From assembly GCA_029718625.1 (NCBI GenBank), contig CM056389.1:11208117-11272116 (forward strand): 64,000 nt of DNA, read 5' to 3'. This DNA comes from Synaphobranchus kaupii (Eukaryota; Chordata; Actinopteri; Anguilliformes; Synaphobranchidae). The notes beneath the pieces are model-generated. The model was not told the origin of the DNA. It saw only the letters and a list, made by a program, of their open reading frames with translations, and ran no database searches. The stretch's first letter is position 1. Each line of letters begins with the position of its first letter. A program made the translations under genes and the position numbers. Positions 28,578-37,838 of this stretch are shown here, piece by piece.

Positions 28578-31500
28578 CATGTATTGTTCCTACTCATACT
28601 TCATATTATTATTATTAGTTGGGCTGCTGTAGGCAGCCCAAATATTGTTCCTACTCATACTTCATATTATTATTATTAGTTGGGCTGCTGTAGGCAGCCC
28701 AAGTATTGTTCCTACTCACACTCCATATTATTAGTTGGGCTGCTGTAGGCAGCCCAATTATTGTACCTACTCATACTTCATATTATTGTAATTAGTCGGG
28801 CTGCTGTAGGCATCCCAAGTATTGTTCCTACTCATACTTCATATTATTGTTATTAGTTGGGCTGCTGTAGGCATCCCAAGTATTGTTCCTACTCATACTT
28901 CATATTATTATTATTAGTTGGGCTGCTGTACGCAGCCCACGTATTGTTCCTACTCATACTTCATATTTTTATTAGTTGGGCTGCTGTAGGCAGCCAAGTA
29001 TTGTTCCTACTCATACTTCATATTATTATTAGTTGGGCTGCTGTAGGCAGCCAAAGTATTGTTCCTACTCATACTTCATATTATTATTATTATTATTAGT
29101 TGGGCTGCTGTAGGCAGCCCAAGTATTGTTGCTACTCATATTTCATATTATTATTATTAGTTGGGCTGCAGTAGGCAGCCCAAGTATTGTTCCTACTCAT
29201 ACTTCATATTATTATTATTATTAGTTGGGCTGCTGTAGGCAGCCCAAGTATTGTTCCTACTCATACTTCATATTATTATTATTAGTTGGGCTGCTGTAGG
29301 CAGCCCAAATATTGTTCCTACTCATACTTCATATTATTATTATTAGTTGGGCTGCTGTAGGCAGCCCAAGTATTGTTCCTACTCACACTCCATATTATTA
29401 GTTGGGCTGCTGTAGGCAGCCCAATTATTGTACCTACTCATACTTCATATTATTGTAATTAGTCGGGCTGCTGTAGGCATCCCAAGTATTGTTCCTACTC
29501 ATACTTCATATTATTGTTATTAGTTGGGCTGCTGTAGGCATCCCAAGTATTGTTCCTACTCATACTTCATATTATTATTATTAGTTGGGCTGCTGTACGC
29601 AGCCCAAGTATTGTTCCTACTCATACTTCATATTTTTATTAGTTGGGCTGCTGTAGGCAGGCCAAGTATTGGTCCTACTCATACTTCATATTATTATTAG
29701 TTGGGCTGCTGTAGGCAGCCAAGTATTGTTCCTACTCATACTTCATATTATTATTATTAGTTGGGCTGCTGTAGGCAGCCCAAGTATTGTTCCTACTCAT
29801 ACTTCATATTATTATTAGTTGGGCTGCTGTAGGCAGCCCAAGTATTGTTCCTACTCATACTTCAGATTATTAGTTGGGCTGCTGTAGGCAGCCCAAGTAT
29901 TGTTCCTATTCATACTTCATATTATTATTATTATTATTATTGTTAGTTGGGCTGCTTTAGGCAGCCCAAGTATTGTTCCTACTCATACTTCATATTATTA
30001 TTAGTTGGGCTGCTGTAGGCAGCCCAAGTATTGTTCCTACTCATACTTCATATTATTATTATTATTATTATTAGTTGGGCTGCTGTAGGCAGCCCAAGTA
30101 TTGTTCCTACTCATACTTCATATTATTATTATTATTATTATTAGTTGGGCTGCTGTAGGCAGCCCAAGTATTGTTCCTACTCATACTTCATATTATTAGT
30201 TGGGCTGCTGTAGGCAGCCCAAGTATTGTTCCTATTCACATTTCATATTATTAGTTGGGCTGCTTTAGGCAGCCCAAGTATTGTTCCTACTCATACTTCA
30301 TATTATTAGTTGGCCTGCTGTAGGCAGCCCAAGTAGTATTCCTACTCATACTTCATATTATTAGTTGGGCAGCTGTATGCAGCCCAAGTATTGTTCCTAC
30401 TCATACTTCATATTATTAGTTGGGCTGCTTTAGGCAGCCCAAGTATTGTTCCTCCTCATACTTCATATTATTAGTTGGCCTGCTGTAGGCAGCCCAAGTA
30501 TTATTCCTACTCATATTTCATATTATTAGTTGGGCTGCTGTAGGCAGCCCAAGTATTGTTCCTACTCATACTTCATATTATTATTATTAGTTGGGCTGCT
30601 GTAGGCATCCCAAGTATTGTTCCTACTCATACTTTATATTATTATTATTAGTTTGGCTGCTGTAGCAGCCCAAGTATTGTTCCTACTCACATTTCATATA
30701 CTCACATTTCATATACTTGGGCTGCTTTAGGCATCCCAAGTATTGTTCCTACTCATACTTTATATTATTATTATTAGTTTGGCTGCTGTAGGCAGCCCAA
30801 GTATTGTTCCTACTCACATTTCATATACTCACATTTCATATACTTGGGCTGCTTTAGGCAGCCCAAGTATTGTTCCTACTCATACTTCATATTATTATTA
30901 TTAGTTGGGCTGCTGTAGGCAGCCCAAGTATTGTTCCTACTCATACTTCATATTATTATTATTAGTTGGGCTGCTGTAGGCAGCCAAAGTATTGTTCCTA
31001 CTCATACTTCATATTATTATTATTATTATTAGTTGGGCTGCTGTAGGCAGGCAAAGTATTGTTCCTACTCATACTTCATATTATTATTATTATTATTAGT
31101 CGGGCTGCTGTAGGCATCCCATGTATTGTACCTATTCATACTTTATATTATTATTATTAGTTGGGCTGCTGTAGGCATCCCAAGTATTGTTCCTACTCAT
31201 ATTTTATATTATTATTATTAGTTGGGCTGCTGTAGGCAGCCCAAGTATTGTTCCTACTCATACTTCATATTATTATTAGTTGGGCTGCTGTAGGCAGCCC
31301 AAGTATTGTTCCTACTCATACTTCAGATTATTAGTTGGGCTGCTGTAGGCAGCCCAAGTATTGTTCCTACTCACACTTCATATTATTAGTTGGGCTGCTG
31401 TAAGCAGCCCAAGTATTGTTCCTATTCATACTTCATATTATTATTATTATTATTATTGTTAGTTGGGCTGCTTTAGGCAGCCCAAGTATTGTTCCTACTC

Positions 31501-32627
31501 ATACTTCATATTATTATTAGTTGGGCTGCTGTAGGCAGCCCAAGTATTGTTCCTACTCATACTTCTATATTATTATTATTATTATTATTAGTTGGGCTGC
31601 TGTAGGCAGCCCAAGTATTGTTCCTACTCATACTTCATATTATTAGTTGGGCTGCTGTAGGCAGCCCAAGTATTGTTCCTATTCACATTTCATATTATTA
31701 GTTGGGCTGCTTTAGGCAGCCCAAGTATTGTTCCTACTCATACTTCATATTATTAGTTGGCCTGCTGTAGGCAGCCCAAGTATTATTCCTACTCATACTT
31801 CATATTATTAGTTGGGCAGCTGTATGCAGCCCAAGTATTGTTCCTACTCATACTTCATATTATTAGTTGGGCTGCTTTAGGCAGCCCAAGTATTGTTCCT
31901 CCTCATACTTCATATTATTAGTTGGCCTGCTGTAGACAGCCCAAGTATTATTCCTACTCATATTCATATTATTAGTTGGGCTGCTGTAGGCAGCCCAAGT
32001 ATTGTTCCTACTCATACTTCATATTATTATTATTAGTTGGCTGCTGTAGGCATCCCAAGTATTGTTCCTACTCATACTTTATATTATTATTATTAGTTTG
32101 GCTGCTGTAGGCAGCCCAAGTATTGTTCCTACTCACATTTCATATACTCACATTTCATATACTTGGGCTGCTTTAGGCAGCCCAAGTATTGTTCCTACTC
32201 ATACTTCATATTATTATTATTATTAGTTGGGCTGCTGTAGGCAGCCCAAGTATTGTTGCTACTCATATTTCATATTATTATTATTAGTTGGGCTGCAGTA
32301 GGCAGCCCAAGTATTGTTCCTACTCATACTTCATATTATTATTATTATTAGTTGGGCTGCTGTAGGCAGCCCAAGTATTGTTCCTACTCATACTTCATAT
32401 TATTATTATTAGTTGGGCTGCTGTAGGCAGCCAAAGTATTGTTCCTACTCATACTTCATATTATTATTATTATTATTAGTTGGGCTGCTGTAGGCAGCCC
32501 AAGTATTGTTGCTACTCATATTTCATATTATTATTATTAGTTGGGCTGCAGTAGGCAGCCCAAGTATTGTTCCTACTCATACTTCATATTATTATTATTA
32601 TTAGTTGGGCTGCTGTAGGCAGCCCAA
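28578..32627. repeat. Hairpin-bearing satellite array B (block 1)
   Basis: Tandem array of about 70 units, each about 52-70 bp. A unit contains a perfect hairpin (arms TTGGGCTGC and GCAGCCCAA, loop TGTAG), then agtattgttcctactcata and cttcat, then a variable (ATT)n tract that accounts for most length differences. Variants include TTTAG loops, GCATCCC arms that break the stem, GCAGGCC arms, ATTATTGTAATTAGTCGGG, and a type with cacatttcatatact before the hairpin that extends the stem to 13 bp. Variants recur in blocks, so there is higher-order structure. Short open frames here are periodicity effects. The array lies between a Harbinger right end and the left end of the next Harbinger copy. Confidence 0.95.
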
Positions 32628-32672
32628 GGCCCAATCCCAATTCCTATCTTAACCCTCAATCTTAACCCTCAG
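32628..32672 (+). repeat. Harbinger left terminal inverted repeat
   Basis: This 45-bp sequence begins GGCCCAATCCCAATTCC and contains two tandem CTTAACCCTC motifs. It is the exact reverse complement of 37794-37838. The sequences diverge immediately inside this point, which fixes the TIR length. Confidence 0.93.
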
Positions 32673-32851
32673 TCTCAAAAATCCGCGCTCCCGCGAAGTG
32701 CTAGTGCTGTCCCAATTCTCAGAGTGTTAAATTGAGGGACAAGTGTGAGGGCTGCGTAGCCCTCAATTTTAAGATTTTCCAGTACCACCCTTGGCAGTAA
32801 GTGCTATCCCAGAATGCCTTGCGTATCAACACTCAACACAACACATTCAAG
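32673..32851 (+). promoter_or_regulatory. Harbinger left subterminal region and presumed SANT-gene promoter
   Basis: Between the TIR and the SANT-gene start codon there is a perfect hairpin at 32746-32765 (arms TGAGGGCT and AGCCCTCA, loop GCGT). Further copies of the CCTCAAT/ATTGAGG motif also found in the TIR lie at about 32732-32738 and 32761-32767. Such subterminal motifs are where Harbinger SANT proteins or transposases could bind; that role is inferred. No clear TATA box was seen. The start codon context is good (A at -3, G at +4). Confidence 0.4.
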
Positions 32852-32888
32852 ATGGCGGCGAACACCGGCAAGAAGCCGAGCTACAAAT

Positions 32889-33536
32889 GTAAGTATTTTC
32901 TTTGTTAATAGAGATCTAAAAATTACGAAAACCACTCTATTATCTTAGTTTAATGTCATTTTATGGATTATAGACCTCTTTGTAGCATAACATTTATTTT
33001 TATTTTTACGATCTTTAGCCAGTAGCCGTGCCGGGTGCGGACAAGCCGTATCGTTGAGTTACAAAATGTCATTTTTCTCGGTGGTAATGTAGTTATTTAA
33101 GTTGTTTTATCAAGATACGGCGTACATGAAATGTTTGCACCGACATTTTTATAAGATGACCGAGCTAGTATCATCTCCCGTAGCCGTAGAGATTGCTAAC
33201 GATAGTAACAGCTGTTGTTTCACTTTAACGTTAACTAATGGCCGTGTTATGCGGTGACTTTCCGCTGAATATGTCCGTGGTTGTGGTATTTATACAGGTT
33301 ATTTGGTTGAATATCAACTCATAATAAACTCAACTAACTTATAGGCTACAGAAAAAACTAATAACGTAACTAATAACTGACAGGTAACCCACAACAATTT
33401 CATAAACTTTTGAACCCATGCATCACTAATATAGAATCGATGATAGCTGCGTTTGTGGGTTATGATTACATTGGCAGGCTTAACAGTGCAACAAAAAGAA
33501 AAAGAAACTAATAATGTTATCCCTGTTTCATTTCAG
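32889..33536 (+). other. Intron 1 of the SANT-like gene
   Basis: 648 bp between donor gtaagt at 32889 and the acceptor tttcag ending at 33536. AT-rich unique sequence; nothing else recognised in it. Confidence 0.6.
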
Positions 33537-33969
33537 GGACTACAGAGGCAACGCGGGCCCTGATTCATTTCAGGGCCACCATGAAGACAGCTTCAGAAGG
33601 AGCAAGCAAGCTCCAAAAAAACTATGGGAGTGAGTAATGTGTGGCTTGTGAACTGTTCATATTCAGAAGATATTGCTGCCCTAGTGACAAAGCATTCTGT
33701 TTTGATTATGATCATTATTTCATGAACAGGTCTACTAGATATCAATGCATGACATCATACATCTTTTTCACCATTCTGTCATAACCTTACACATATTTCT
33801 TGTTATTACACAGGCAATTCATCAAAGAGGCTGGCTTGTTGGGGAAAGTGGAACCCCAACAGGCTGCAAAAAAGTGGGAAAACCTTAAAACAAGGTACAA
33901 GGTAATGTGAAAATCCCTTATTCCATCCTTAGAAATTTGTTAGTTCTTGATAGTATTTGTAATATTGAG

Positions 33970-34390
33970 TGATAACGTGTGTGTTTCTTCATTCTCCCTC
34001 CTCCAAAACACGTCTGTAATCTGTTTAATTATTTATTTTCATTTGTTTACCTTGACTCCTCTTGTTTCCCATTTTTTCTCTCCCGACCTCTCTTCTCCTT
34101 CATTTTATTCTTTCTCATCTCCTCTCCCCCTCCTAATCTCTTCTCCTGCTTATCTTTTCCTCTCCATTTCTCCTCTCCTCTCCTTTTTTCCTCCTAATCT
34201 CTTTTCCTATAATGTTCTCCTCTCCTAACTAACTTTCCTGCTTTTTCCTTCTCACCTCCAATTTCCTCTTCTCTTTTTTTCCTCTTCTCTCATCCTCTCT
34301 TCTCTTGTTTCTTCTCATCTGTTCTCTAATTTCCTCTCTTCTCCTCTCTCTCTCCCTGTCATACATTCATCCTCTCTTCTTTGTGTCTGT
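33970..34390 (+). repeat. Polypyrimidine-rich low-complexity tract in SANT-gene intron 3
   Basis: About 400 bp dominated by C and T on the plus strand, with repeated cctctt, ttctcctc and tctcatc motifs, ending close to the acceptor of exon 4. Short reading frames here are composition effects. Such long pyrimidine tracts can strengthen a 3' splice site and can form triplex DNA; neither is shown here. Confidence 0.8.
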
Positions 34391-34611
34391 GTGTGTTGTA
34401 GGAACTGAAAAATCCCAAGACTGGGTCAGGCACTGATGGTGGGGAGGAGACAGCAGCTACCTGGCAGTACTACCAGGACATGCATGAGGTTCTGGGTGGT
34501 CGGCCATCCATTGACCCTCCTCTGCTGGTGGCATCCTTCACACCAGATGACCCTACAACTATTCTTCTGGTAAGTTTGGAAGACTAGCAAAAATCACGTT
34601 TTTGTAACATA

Positions 34612-34815
34612 TACAGGTGTACCTCGATAAATTAGAATATCGTGAAACAGTTCAGTATTTTTGTCTGTTATTTCAGAAAGTGAAAAATATATATTTATAT
34701 ATAAATATTTTAATGGTGTGTGGAAAAAAAATTTTAAAAAGTCACTTTCTGAAATAACTAACAAAAAAACCCTGAACTTTTTCATGACTTTCTAATTTAT
34801 CGAGATGCACCTGTA
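34612..34815. mobile_element. Tc1/mariner-like MITE in SANT-gene intron 4
   Basis: A 204-bp element with long imperfect inverted arms of roughly 85 bp. The left end reads TACAGGTGTACCTCGATAAA and the right end is the reverse complement of TACAGGTGCATCTCGATAAA. TA dinucleotides sit at both ends, as expected for a TA target. The centre is AT-rich and has no coding potential. The TACAGGTGCATCTC type of end is common in vertebrate mariner-derived MITEs. It sits wholly within the intron, so it need not disturb the coding exons. Confidence 0.8.
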
Positions 34816-35144
34816 TGTGACTCATGGTGATGTCACCCGGTTCTTTAATTTTTCCCCCAGGAGATTGTTGATGGTCCCGCCAACTCAACCACTACCTCTG
34901 CCATGGTTGATGGTTTCTCCTCCTCATCCACTGCCTCTACCTCTGCCTCTTGATGGGCCTTTCCTCCTCCATGTCTCCCTCAAGCCCCCCAACCTCTTCA
35001 CCTCCAAAAAAAAAAGAAAAACTGAATCCCATTGTGGAATTTTTGAAGGCCGAGAGTGAGAGGGAGCAGAGGCGCCATGAGGAGAGCGAGGCGAAAACTG
35101 AGCGCTTCCTCAGGCTGTTTGAGCAAATGGTTGAGAAAATTTGA

Positions 35145-35197
35145 CATCTAAAACATGCAGGGCAGTGGTCCCCGAGGACCGAGTTTGGGAACCACTG
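35145..35197. mobile_element. hAT-type MITE right-end fragment
   Basis: Begins immediately after the SANT-gene stop codon. The segment catctaaaacatgcagg followed by cagtggtcccc and ending gggaaccactg (35197) matches the right end of the neighbouring hAT MITE (35265-35316), so it is a truncated relative. It is followed by CTCTAGAA, the left target duplication of that neighbour. Confidence 0.6.
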
Positions 35198-35205
35198 CTC
35201 TAGAA

Positions 35206-35316
35206 CAGTGGTTCCCCACCCTGGTCCTCAGGTGGAAAAATCAGGTGTGTTGGAAGAGTGACACATCTAAAACATGCAGGACAGTGAGTCCTCAGGACCA
35301 GGGTGGGGAACCACTG
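35206..35316. mobile_element. hAT-type MITE with 8-bp target duplication
   Basis: A 111-bp element with terminal inverted repeats: CAGTGGTTCCCCACCCTGGT on the left and its complement ending GGTGGGGAACCACTG on the right. The CAGTGGTTC terminus is hAT-like. It is flanked by CTCTAGAA (35198-35205) and TTCTAGAA (35317-35324), an 8-bp target duplication with one mismatch, the length hAT elements produce. It has no coding capacity. Confidence 0.8.
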
Positions 35317-35387
35317 TTCTAGAAGCAATCAAATTTTCTTAACCATGTGTTGCCAGGTTTGTTTGTGCTCAAAATCCAGTTATGTTC

Positions 35388-35600
35388 TGCACTGTTCATT
35401 TGTTTGCACTATGTTCTACCTCTTGTTTTTTCATTGAATGTTTCTAATGTTATACTATTTTTGAAAATGTTCTATTTTAATATGTTCTGTAATGTTGCAC
35501 TGTTCATTTGTTTGCACTATTGTCTACCTCTGTTTTTTATTGTATGTTTCTAATTTAATACCAAACTATTTTTGATAAAAAATGTTCTATTTTAATAAAA
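35388..35600 (+). repeat. About 108-bp tandem duplication in the SANT-gene 3' UTR
   Basis: Two copies of a segment starting tgcactgttcatttgtttgc, at 35388 and 35496, continue in parallel through the ttctattttaata stretch. The second copy ends in the AATAAA signal. The copies differ by small indels, so the duplication is not brand new. It explains the short parallel reading frames seen here. Confidence 0.75.
35594..35599 (+). terminator. Poly(A) signal of the SANT-like gene
   Basis: AATAAA about 450 bp after the stop codon, in an AT-rich 3' region; a plausible cleavage signal for the plus-strand gene. Confidence 0.55.
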
Positions 35601-35732
35601 AGTTGAGAGTGTAACAGATTGTGAGCATAACTGTTCTTATGTAATCATACTAGATTTTCTCACATAGCTAGTAGAAACATTACCATGATATAGAAAAAAA
35701 CACAAAGTACTGTTAATTTGATAGGAAAATGA

Positions 35733-35738
35733 TTTATT
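35733..35738 (-). terminator. Poly(A) signal of the Harbinger transposase
   Basis: TTTATT on the plus strand, AATAAA on the minus strand, about 175 bp beyond the transposase stop at 35913. The two convergent genes therefore end within about 140 bp of each other without their signals overlapping. Confidence 0.5.
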
Positions 35739-35912
35739 TGACAAAAATAATTGTGTAAAAAAAACTATTTGCTTATCTAAGTTAACGTGGATCTGTGTGT
35801 ATCAATGAAAGTTGCTAACATGCCAAATTTTTAACAAACAGTACAAACTATATACATCTTATAACATACAGTGCAAACTATATACAGAACTTTGGGATCA
35901 CAGACAGCACTG

Positions 35913-36950
35913 TTACGCCTGCACATGGCCAGAGATTAAGGCAGCCAGTTCATCCCTTTTGGCACGTCCAGAGCTTTCATTAGCCACTAGGGCTTCACGG
36001 GGTGGTTGAGGGTCAAAGATGTCCTGTGCAACATCATCGTCTGGGTCAAGCATGTCTCCATTTTCTAAACATACATTGTGTAGAAAGGCACAGGTAGCTA
36101 TGACCACAGGTGAGAATGTGGGCCTAACCTCTAGCGCCTTGAATAGAGTAGACCTCCATCTCGTCTTCATCACACCAAAAGCCCTTTCAACTATGCTGCC
36201 GCCCCGGGAATGGTGGTAGTTGAAGCAGGACTCTGTGCGTCCCCTAACAGGCTCTTTGTAGGGCGTGATTAGGCCAATTGGTTTGTCCAGACAGGGATAG
36301 CTCCATCACCAAGAATGATGTAACCTGTTGGAGGGTACTGCTGTGTCTTGTAAAAGGTACTGTTCTTCATGATCCGTGTATCATGAACTGACCCTGGATA
36401 ACCCACAAGATGTCCAGAAACTTTCCCTTAGAATCACAGATGGCCTGCATGTTTATTGAAAAGAAACCTTTGTAATTAAGGTAGTCAATTCTGTGCAGAG
36501 AGGGAGGTTTCACACGGAAATGGCAGCCATCTATCGCACCGACAACACTGTTAAGGACAGGGGTTCCTGAAAGCTGCCAAATCCTTGTCCAATGGCATCA
36601 AGCTTCTGGCAGTGGGAAACGGATGGCTAGCTTCAGGTTCTTCCAGATCAGTTGTGCAACTCTGTGTACTACACGGTGAACAGTGGCTTTAGGTACCCCG
36701 AAGACGCTGGAAACAACCCGATACGACAGTCCATGAGCCAGCCAGTACACATATATCAGGACTTCTAATTGAGAGCCCCAGCCATGGTCCTGTTCCCTCT
36801 GCAGAAGTCTTTGCAGACCCTGCATGGCTCTTCTGGTAAGGCGGAAGTCCTGCTGCAGCTCAGCCTCTACGTTGAACCAGAGTCTCATTATAGGAACTTC
36901 CTGGTTCAGCTTGCAGTACGCCGTAGGATGACCACTCTGGAAAGATCACA
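35913..36950 (-). pseudogene. PIF/Harbinger DDE transposase (HARBI1-like), frameshifted
   Basis: Cuts and pastes the transposon by DDE nuclease chemistry. From the N-terminus, a helix-turn-helix part (36888-36598) contains LTRRAMQGLQRLL and GVPKATVHRVV. The nuclease part then carries all three catalytic landmarks: Asp in VGAIDGCHF (about 36520), Asp in ILGDG (about 36310) and Glu in SIVERAFG (about 36180). VHDTRIMKNS lies between the two Asp sites. The C-terminal block (36173-35913) has CAFLHNVCLENGD and ends at a TAA at 35913-35915. The reading frame shifts at least at about 36597, 36550, 36390 and 36305, so no single frame joins these parts and no active enzyme is expected. Codons upstream of 36888 continue in frame to a possible 3' splice site near 36949. 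The family's usual length is about 340-400 aa, which this span would fit. Confidence 0.85.
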
Positions 36951-37793
36951 TGAAAGATTTTACTAGGTGAAACTGCAGAAAACGTATTTTAAAAAGTCTT
37001 AACCCCTATGGGCCTGTGGGCGGGCCCAAAAAAAATACAGACGTAATGACATAATCATAATCATTTACTTTGGGTATATCTTTTTAGGCATTTTTCTGAA
37101 AATATGGCTAGGGCTTAAGAGGTAAAATAAAATATTTAAAAACGTGTATTAAAAATTAATTTCCCCCATCCCCAAAACCACAACTGCATCTGCCTTTTCA
37201 TCACAAACCTACCAAAATAAACAGGCTAACGTTTACAATGATACAATGCATGTGTACCATATTCTATTAAATCTGCACACAGATCATCACACAATAAACA
37301 CAGATCAATAAGTAAACGTTCGCTTAATTAAAGATCTTATCACAAATGGATTGTTACAGTATTACCGTTGTAACGTTACCAACGTTAATGTAAACTTGTT
37401 AAGTTAGTATGTGGTCGGCTAGGCAAGCTAACCTACAACAATACGTGTTTGCAATCTATTCTACATACCTGAATCGGATTCAATAGCATTCCCACGCGTC
37501 GAACAAGTCCTCTCCTCCGCACATCTCTCCGTCTGGCTGCGGACAATCTTAGAAAGATGCCTAAAGCCCATGTAATAGATAGCACAGCAGTTGCAGACGG
37601 CATTATTGCTGGTTATGTTCTTTCACGTAATGGCGTGCTGGTTCTGTTGCTTAGCAACACGTCGCGTCATTTTACGTCGACGGTAATGGACGACTTCTGG
37701 TGACGTATCTGCATTTAAGGGGTGTCCCATTTCTAAGTCGCAAGATAACCCTTAACACTTGGTTTTGAGGGCTAGTAAGATTGAGGGTTGAGC
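36951..37793. other. Non-coding right part of the Harbinger element
   Basis: About 840 bp between the transposase and the right TIR. It is mostly AT-rich, then GC-richer near 37490-37700. It probably holds the transposase 5' UTR, promoter and subterminal sites on the minus strand, but no specific element could be pinned down. A short gtaacgttaccaacgtta palindrome-rich stretch lies at about 37370-37387. From 37161 onward the sequence is duplicated at 27901. Confidence 0.5.
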
Positions 37794-37838
37794 CTGAGGG
37801 TTAAGATTGAGGGTTAAGATAGGAATTGGGATTGGGCC
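37794..37838 (-). repeat. Harbinger right terminal inverted repeat
   Basis: Reverse complement of the left TIR at 32628-32672, ending ggattgggcc. The same 45 bp occurs at the end of the duplicate fragment at about 28533-28577. Array B resumes directly after it. Confidence 0.93.

Larger units (their letters stand above)
32852..35144 (+). pseudogene. Harbinger-associated MYB/SANT (MADF-like) DNA-binding protein, five exons, frameshifted
   Basis: This is the accessory gene of PIF/Harbinger elements; in this family the SANT-like protein binds transposon DNA and helps bring the transposase to the nucleus and the ends. Inferred exons with GT-AG borders: 32852-32888 (MAANTGKKPSYK), 33537-33629 (WTTEATRALIHFR, then SKQAPKKLWE), 33814-33901 (QFIKEAGLLGKV, ending WENLKTRYK), 34402-34569 (ELKNPKTGSG, WQYYQDMHEVLGGRP) and 34861-35144 (Ser-rich linker, then a charged C-terminal helix ending FEQMVEKI). 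The tryptophan-spaced trihelix pattern (KWT, LWE, KKWENL, WQYY) supports a SANT/MADF fold. Two breaks are visible. Exon 2 changes frame between IHFR and the HEDSFRRSK segment. In exon 5 the entry frame meets TGA at 34951 while the conserved C-terminus lies in another frame. Hence it is called a pseudogene, unless splicing differs from this model. An AATAAA lies at 35594. Confidence 0.78.
32628..37838. mobile_element. PIF/Harbinger DNA transposon, complete ends, decayed genes (copy 2)
   Basis: A 5211-bp element bounded by 45-bp perfect terminal inverted repeats starting GGCCCAATCCCAATTCC. It carries the two genes typical of vertebrate Harbinger elements, here in convergent orientation: a SANT/MADF-like DNA-binding protein on the plus strand (32852-35144) and a DDE transposase on the minus strand (36950-35913). 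Both have frameshifts, so the copy is not autonomous. The flanks are array B on both sides. The 3-bp flanks are CAA (left) and CAT (right), matching in 2 of 3 positions where a 3-bp target duplication is expected for the superfamily. Later insertions inside it are a mariner-like MITE and hAT MITEs. Confidence 0.92.

Noticed and set aside
28578..32627. MicroRNA precursor cluster in array B hairpins
   Set aside because: The stems are only 9-13 bp with 5-base loops, too short for a Drosha/Dicer substrate as seen.
32628..32672. Telomere-like TTAACCC motifs
   Set aside because: There are only two imperfect copies within the Harbinger terminal inverted repeat, mirrored at the other end; not a telomeric array.
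36769..36966. Plus-strand frames at 36769-36966 and 36019-36219
   Set aside because: They are antisense shadows of the transposase, whose conserved motifs are on the minus strand.
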